DNA of 25,856 nucleotides, from positions 1 to 25,856 of the forward strand of contig CALFZE010000115.1 of the NCBI GenBank assembly GCA_937952285.1, given 5' to 3'. The DNA is from UBA2428 sp002343545 (GTDB lineage: Bacteria > Bdellovibrionota > UBA2428). The notes under the pieces are model-generated. The model searched no databases, was not told the origin of the DNA, and saw only the letters and a list, made by a program, of their open reading frames with translations. Positions 21,828-25,856 of the stretch are shown here, piece after piece (position 1 is the first letter of the stretch; every line of letters begins with the position of its first letter). Position numbers and translations under genes: made by a program.

Positions 21828-23303
21828 ATGAAGTTTCCGTGGATGGGGATGTCGCTCGCGCTGCTTTCGGCTTGTGCTTCGACGGTCGGGGAAAGCGCGA
21901 AAGGGCGAAGCGCGATCGAATGCGAAGTGGGGATCGTCGGCGGCGGTCCGGCCGGCGTGTACATGGCTTACCGTCTTTCGCCCCGTTACGGAGCGAAGCT
22001 GTGTCTCTTCGAGAAAGAAGCGAAGCTCGGTGGCCGCATGAACGACGAGCCTTTCGAGACCCGCGACGGCGGGAGCGTTTGGGTGGGAACGGGCGCCCGA
22101 CGCGTCAACGAGGCGCAACCCGAAGTCTTGGCGCTCGCGCGTGAGCTTGGGCTCGAGCTGCAGACCCCGCCCCGCCGCGCCCAGCTCATCCACGCGCGCG
22201 GTCGCTACGCTTCGAATCCAGAGGCCTTCCTGGCGGACTTTCCCGGGCTGCCGGGTCCCCTGGACGGAGATCCTGCGACGAATCGCGAAGACGAGATCTA
22301 CGCGCTCCTTCTACGCGAAAAGGCGCGCGCCGGGGGCAAGACTTTGCGGGCTTACGTCGGCGAGGTGGCGGGCCCCCGGGCCGTGGACTACTTGAGCGCG
22401 GTCAGTCGCTTTCACGCGGACTTCGACTACGAGATCTCGGCCGCCAACTACCTGGACGTCCTGGAGCACGAGTTTCGGACCGGCGCGGTGAACCTTTACC
22501 CCGTGGGCGGCATGAGCGCCTTCATCCGGGCGATGGAAGCCAGGATGCTGGCGGCGGGCGTTCGCGTCTTTCGCGCCCAGCCCGTTGAATCCTTCTCCGC
22601 GCATGGCGAGGGTTACCGTCTCTTGACGCCGAGCTTCCAGGCCCAGGTGGCGCGCGCCGTCTTCGCGGTGCCGCCGGTCGGCTTTGACCGCATCGGGGGC
22701 GAGCTCGCCGAACGGATCCGCGCGGCCGAGTCCTACCGCGCGCTGCTGCCCATTCCGGTCGTCGTCATCAACCAGGCTTGGGCGGAGCCTTGGTGGGACG
22801 CGGCCCCGCGTGCCACCGGCGTGCGGGGCGAGGAAGCCCGTTACTGGCGCGCGTGGAGCCGCGATCAGTGCGTGAACCACACGGAAATCCCGCAGGAGCC
22901 CTACGCGAGGGCGGCGGGCGTCGTGCGCTCCGTCTACACGGACGACCCGGCGTGCGTGCGATACTGGCGCGAGTTGCGCGAGCGCGGCGGCCTCGAAGCC
23001 GTCGAGCGCGAGGTCGTGGCCGGCCTCGAGAAGCTTTGGCGTCCTCGGCGCGGTGGCCGCGCGTGGCGCATCGGCAAGCCGCTTCGCACGACGATGCACG
23101 AGTGGGGCGCGGGTTGGTACTACGTTCGCGCGGGGGCTCGGGTCTCGAACGCCGAGATCGCGCGCTGGTCGATGGAGCCGATCCCCGGCCGCCGCAATCT
23201 CATGCTGGTGGGCGAAAGCTACTGGGCGACGCGTCCGGGTTGGAGCGAAGGCGCCTATTTCTCGGTCGACGCCCTTTTGCGCGCGCGCTTCGCCAAAGAT
23301 TAA
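21828..23303 (+). CDS. Exported lipoprotein FAD-dependent amine oxidase
   Basis: The 491-aa protein has a lipoprotein signal: MKFPWMGMSLALLSAC, with lipobox LSAC and lipidated C16. A Rossmann FAD loop follows at 35-50 (VGIVGGGPAGVYMAYR), with E62 positioned for the ribose and GGRM at 68-71. The C-terminal FAD motif is VGESYWATRPGWSEGAYFS (~462-480), with the Gly-Trp/Ala pattern of flavin amine oxidases. The superfamily covers monoamine oxidases, protoporphyrinogen oxidase and phytoene desaturase, and the substrate is not readable here. Flavin enzymes of this family are usually cytoplasmic, and membrane-anchored export is less usual; folded-FAD export normally needs Tat, but no twin arginine is seen. 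A terminator follows. ATG 21828 was chosen because it creates the lipobox. Confidence 0.75.
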   Translation: MKFPWMGMSLALLSACASTVGESAKGRSAIECEVGIVGGGPAGVYMAYRLSPRYGAKLCLFEKEAKLGGRMNDEPFETRDGGSVWVGTGARRVNEAQPEVLALARELGLELQTPPRRAQLIHARGRYASNPEAFLADFPGLPGPLDGDPATNREDEIYALLLREKARAGGKTLRAYVGEVAGPRAVDYLSAVSRFHADFDYEISAANYLDVLEHEFRTGAVNLYPVGGMSAFIRAMEARMLAAGVRVFRAQPVESFSAHGEGYRLLTPSFQAQVARAVFAVPPVGFDRIGGELAERIRAAESYRALLPIPVVVINQAWAEPWWDAAPRATGVRGEEARYWRAWSRDQCVNHTEIPQEPYARAAGVVRSVYTDDPACVRYWRELRERGGLEAVEREVVAGLEKLWRPRRGGRAWRIGKPLRTTMHEWGAGWYYVRAGARVSNAEIARWSMEPIPGRRNLMLVGESYWATRPGWSEGAYFSVDALLRARFAKD

Positions 23304-23384
23304 AACAACTCGTTCGACTTCGCCTTGCGTGCCTTAGCTTGGTCAATCGCGCGCCGATTGTCCGGAAAGGCGCTCAAGCCTTCA

Positions 23385-23407
23385 CCGTAGTTTTCGTAAA
23401 ACTACGG
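23385..23407. terminator. Perfect bidirectional terminator hairpin
   Basis: CCGTAGTTTT (23385-23394) and AAAACTACGG (23398-23407) are exact 10-base complements with loop CGT. On the plus strand the stem is followed by CTTCTTTTTCTC, a T-rich tail that fits termination after the flavoprotein gene. The stem also covers the stop codon and last residues of the minus-strand regulator, so it may end both converging transcripts. Confidence 0.75.
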
Positions 23408-24235
23408 CTTCTTTTTCTCGTTGATCGGCGTGCTGACGCGGAAGAGTTGGAGGTTGAGCGTGTAGACTTCCGCCGCGGGCGCGGGCGGATTGTCGTTGAG
23501 GTACTTGGCGAGATTCCGGCGGAAGCGCGAGATCATGGACTTCACGTGCGCGACTTGATCGGCGGGGAGCGCGAAGACGAGATTCGAGTAGTCGCGCTCT
23601 TCGACGCCCTGGGTTTCCAGCGCTTCCTCGGCCTTTTTGAGGAGCTGGCGTTGGAAGCGACGAAGGTTCTCGGAAGGAAGGTCTTCGCTCGTCGTGAGGT
23701 TCACGCCGCCGGGAACGGGGCGGCCGTTGCGTTCCTCGAGCAGACCCAGTTGGTGGAGCCGTTCCAGGGATTCCTGGGCGCGCTCGAGCGGAAGCGAAAG
23801 TCGCGCGGCGAACCAGCCGGGCTCAAAGCGCGCGCCGCGCGTCTGGGCGAGTTCGAGCATCGCGAAATGGTGCCAGTCCGAGAGAAAAGCGACGCTGTCT
23901 TCCTTGAGCTGCCGGAAGAGTTGGTCGTTCGACGGCGTGCCGAGCTGCTCGAGATCTTCGAGGGCCTGCCGGCGGATTTCCTTGGAACGGGCGTCGGACG
24001 CGAGCACCATGAGACGGAAGCGCTTGCCTTCGGCTTCGGAAAGTTTGAGTCGGTGGCAGACCTCTTCCGCGGCGGCCTCGGAGAACCCCTGGTTACCCCG
24101 CAAGACCTGGCTCACGCGCGAGGCCGACATCTTGAGGTCGCGGGCGAAGGCGCGGAGCGAGTAGCGTCGATTGGCGCGGATGCGACCGGCGAGAATCGCC
24201 TTAAGGTAGCTGCGGTAGTCCGTGTCGATCGGCAT
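23402..24235 (-). CDS. TIGR02147/DUF4423-family regulator (second copy)
   Basis: This 277-aa protein has the same layout as the gene at 20699: an N-terminal helix-turn-helix (~25-60, SLRAFARDLKMSASRVSQVL), a winged-helix-like middle (~115-170, LSLPLERAQESLERLHQLGL) and the family's closing motif YTLNLQLFRVS (~255-265). Identity with the first copy is low outside the motifs, so this is not a recent duplicate. ATG 24235 follows GATAGGCAG. The last codons lie inside a terminator hairpin. It is convergent with the flavoprotein gene and lies 94 bases downstream of an Xre-type regulator on the same strand. Confidence 0.85.
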   Translation of the reverse strand: MPIDTDYRSYLKAILAGRIRANRRYSLRAFARDLKMSASRVSQVLRGNQGFSEAAAEEVCHRLKLSEAEGKRFRLMVLASDARSKEIRRQALEDLEQLGTPSNDQLFRQLKEDSVAFLSDWHHFAMLELAQTRGARFEPGWFAARLSLPLERAQESLERLHQLGLLEERNGRPVPGGVNLTTSEDLPSENLRRFQRQLLKKAEEALETQGVEERDYSNLVFALPADQVAHVKSMISRFRRNLAKYLNDNPPAPAAEVYTLNLQLFRVSTPINEKKKP

Positions 24236-24329
24236 CTGCCTATCTTTTGTGCCCGTTGGTGCAAAAAGGGTCAATGGGCGATCGGCGAGCCCGTGTGGTC
24301 GTTCGGGATACGTGCGCGGCGTCAGCGGC

Positions 24330-25079
24330 TTAGAGCTCGGCGATGCGCTCACGCGAGCCGAGCCGGTAGGGGGCGAGCGCGACGACGAGCGTCGTCTCGC
24401 GCAGACTCGGCGAGGCTCCGCGCTGATCCCAATACCCGATCTCGCGGTAGCGATCGAGGAGGGCGCCGAGCTCGCGCTCCAAGTTCTCGCGGTGGACTTC
24501 GGCGAGTCGGGTGCTGAGGACGCGCATCTCGCGTCCGTCGCCGCCATTTTCCACGACGTCGGCCACGAGTCGCAGGGTCCATGCGCGACGGATGGCGAGC
24601 GCGAGCGGGCCGCCCGGCGCGGCGTCGATGTATCCGTGCGGAAGCTTGGCGCGGTCGTCGCGGTCACGCTCGAGGAGTTTGAGCTCTTCGAGCTTGCGGA
24701 GATACTTGCGCGCGGAGGCCTCGCTGAGCCCGCTCTGCCGGCGGAGTTCGGCGACGTTCCCCTTCGCGAAGCCGAGTTGTCGGTAGAACGCGAAGTAGTC
24801 CAGGTTCTTCGCGAGGAAAGCTTCTTGGTCGGCGCTCAGTCGCTGCGTCGGCACGGCGGCGCGCCCCGAAATGGTGACGAGATCTTCGAGACTCAGGTCG
24901 AGCGATTGGCAAAGCGTCGCGAGCTGATCGAGCGAGCAGCGCCCCTGGGAGAAAATGCGTTTCACGTTAGCCGTCGATTGGCCGGTCAGCTTGGCGACGT
25001 CGGCGTAGGCGAGGCCCCGCTCCTTGAGGAGCTTCTTGAGCGTCTCGAAGAGGCGGTGGATCTCGGGGGTGGCGGCCAT
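24330..25079 (-). CDS. Xre-type transcriptional regulator with C-terminal ligand-like domain
   Basis: The 249-aa protein starts with an Xre-like helix-turn-helix (~20-62: YADVAKLTGQSTANVKRIFS, then LDQLATLCQSLDLSLEDLV). A second winged-helix-like part follows (~85-135: FAKGNVAELRRQSGLSEASA, RKYLRKLEELKLLERD). The C-terminal ~100 residues are helical and hold the probable sensor or dimer region. Similar two-part regulators occur in Bdellovibrio-like genomes, but I know no characterised member. The start is firm: AGGAGG lies eight bases before ATG 25079, and a good promoter precedes it. Confidence 0.75.
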   Translation of the reverse strand: MAATPEIHRLFETLKKLLKERGLAYADVAKLTGQSTANVKRIFSQGRCSLDQLATLCQSLDLSLEDLVTISGRAAVPTQRLSADQEAFLAKNLDYFAFYRQLGFAKGNVAELRRQSGLSEASARKYLRKLEELKLLERDRDDRAKLPHGYIDAAPGGPLALAIRRAWTLRLVADVVENGGDGREMRVLSTRLAEVHRENLERELGALLDRYREIGYWDQRGASPSLRETTLVVALAPYRLGSRERIAEL

Positions 25080-25104
25080 GGCGAAGTCCTCCTGTGCCCA
25101 AAAA

Positions 25105-25133
25105 AGTATACTCTGGGTAGACTTTAAGTGCAA
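25105..25133 (-). promoter_or_regulatory. Sigma-70-like promoter of the Xre-type regulator
   Basis: On the minus strand TTGCAC (25133-25128), a 17-base spacer and TATACT (25110-25105) form a good -35/-10 pair. Transcription would begin near 25098, giving a ~19-base leader that carries AGGAGG before ATG 25079. GTAGACTT occurs on the plus strand at 25117-25124, inside the spacer, and again at 25159-25166, 42 bases away; this may be an operator pair. Confidence 0.6.
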
Positions 25134-25253
25134 TGCTTTCCGCTTGGGGCGCCTGTGTGTAGACTTACTGCTATGAGAACCCTTTGGATTGGACCCGTCA
25201 CATGGATCCTCGTCAATAACGACCGGCCCGAGCCTCGAGACTAGTCGCTTGGC

Positions 25254-25856
25254 TTAGTAGCCGACGCAACGAGCTTGCGGAACCGCGCTGCTTCGTTGCG
25301 AAGTCGCAATGTTGCTGAGCGTTTGCCCGCCATTGAAGCTGTAGAGCCAGGCGTGTAAGCGGTTCGGCCCGTAGATCGTGCCGATCCACATGCCGAGCGT
25401 GCTGGGGATCGCCGTCGAGTGTTTCGTCACGTGGCGGTATCCGTCGATCTCGGCGAGCTGGATGTCGACGATGGTGGGGATGCGCCAACGAACGGAGGGC
25501 GTGCTTTGGAGTCCGAGCCCGCCCTTGCCGACGTGGTACACGCCGTTGGCCCAATCCTCGCCGCTGACGGCGGGGTTGAGCGCCGCGCCCGCGTTGCTGA
25601 CCTCGGCGCAAACGCTTTGGGGAGCGCTGGTCGGTTGGTGCGTATTGTTGTTGCAAACGTTGTTCGGATCGCTCGCCTCGGCGTTGCCGGAAGCTTTGCA
25701 CCAGTTGTATGCGCCGATCGCGCCCGACCAAAGAAGTCCCGTGCGCGTGTCGCGCCAGACCTCGGCGCATTCCGAATTGCAGTCGTCGTCGGCGACCGCT
25801 CCGCTTTTCGTGGCGGTGATGAGTTCCCACTTCGACTGGGCGGCATTCCCGTCGAC
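25254..25856 (-). CDS. DUF1566-like (Lcl C-terminal) protein, C-terminal part only
   Basis: The frame is open from the window edge to a stop at 25254, giving 200 residues of a longer protein whose start is outside. AEVWRDTRTGLLWSGAIGAY near the start of the visible part and VRWRIPTIVDIQLAEIDG further on match the DUF1566 pattern (TGLMW ... DWRLPT-x-x-EL). The sequence closes in VPQARCVGY, close to the domain's usual RCV end. At least six Cys are present in the visible part, which fits an exported, disulphide-bonded protein. Such domains occur in surface or secreted proteins, often lectin-like in fold, with no known enzymatic role. The segment before it has KWELITATKSGAVADDDCNS, probably a linker or preceding domain. 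Confidence 0.65.
   Translation of the reverse strand, partial: VDGNAAQSKWELITATKSGAVADDDCNSECAEVWRDTRTGLLWSGAIGAYNWCKASGNAEASDPNNVCNNNTHQPTSAPQSVCAEVSNAGAALNPAVSGEDWANGVYHVGKGGLGLQSTPSVRWRIPTIVDIQLAEIDGYRHVTKHSTAIPSTLGMWIGTIYGPNRLHAWLYSFNGGQTLSNIATSQRSSAVPQARCVGY

Noticed and set aside
25173..25244. 23-codon frame beginning ATG AGA ACC at 25173
   Set aside because: No ribosome-binding site or conserved feature is visible, and it lies in the promoter region of the divergent regulator; chance is more likely.

Overview
The window looks like chromosomal DNA from a GC-rich member of the Bdellovibrionota (Bdellovibrio/Oligoflexia-like bacteria). The main reason is two regulators of the TIGR02147/DUF4423 type, a family I know chiefly from Bdellovibrio relatives and Fibrobacter. 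Supporting signs are the many Sec-exported proteins of unknown function and a chemosensory gene cluster. The assignment is inferred from gene content only. I recognise no rRNA, tRNA, CRISPR array or transposase.

Layout. (1) Bases 1 to about 5.5 kb are visibly more AT-rich than the rest and look like an acquired defence island. They hold an AbiEi/AbiEii type IV toxin-antitoxin pair on the minus strand, whose toxin carries an unusual WYL-like plus zinc-finger C-terminal extension. A divergent uncharacterised 193-aa gene shares the promoter region, and an OLD-like ATPase/TOPRIM nuclease follows. Near-identical 19-20 bp direct repeats flank the AbiE module. (2) 5.5-7.4 kb: a small Xre-type regulator, an adenylate-kinase-like P-loop protein, and a secreted protein with six tandem 20-residue repeats (60-bp units) behind a possible sigma-54 promoter. 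(3) 7.4-10.9 kb: an AI-2E-type permease fused to a response-regulator receiver domain, a DUF4345-like membrane protein, and a translationally coupled GNAT acetyltransferase and LDAH-like hydrolase pair. (4) 11.0-15.2 kb: a soluble MCP-like protein, a membrane CheA-like kinase (CHASE4, HAMP, PAS, HPt, HATPase) and a CheY-like receiver, which look like one signalling unit.

(5) 15.2-20.6 kb, minus strand: a two-gene unit of secreted proteins of unknown function (1009 aa and 357 aa), then two more small secreted proteins. The 1009-aa protein has long helical segments around one hydrophobic stretch, recalling alpha-helical pore-forming proteins. (6) 20.7-25.1 kb: two TIGR02147 regulators and one Xre-type regulator surrounding an exported lipoprotein flavin amine oxidase. 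(7) The right edge cuts through a DUF1566-like (Lcl C-terminal) protein.

The best candidates for something new are the AbiEii-WYL-zinc-finger toxin with its repeat-flanked module and divergent partner, the secreted 1009/357-aa pair, the AI-2E/receiver fusion, and the sensor kinase with an internal HPt and no CheW-like domain.
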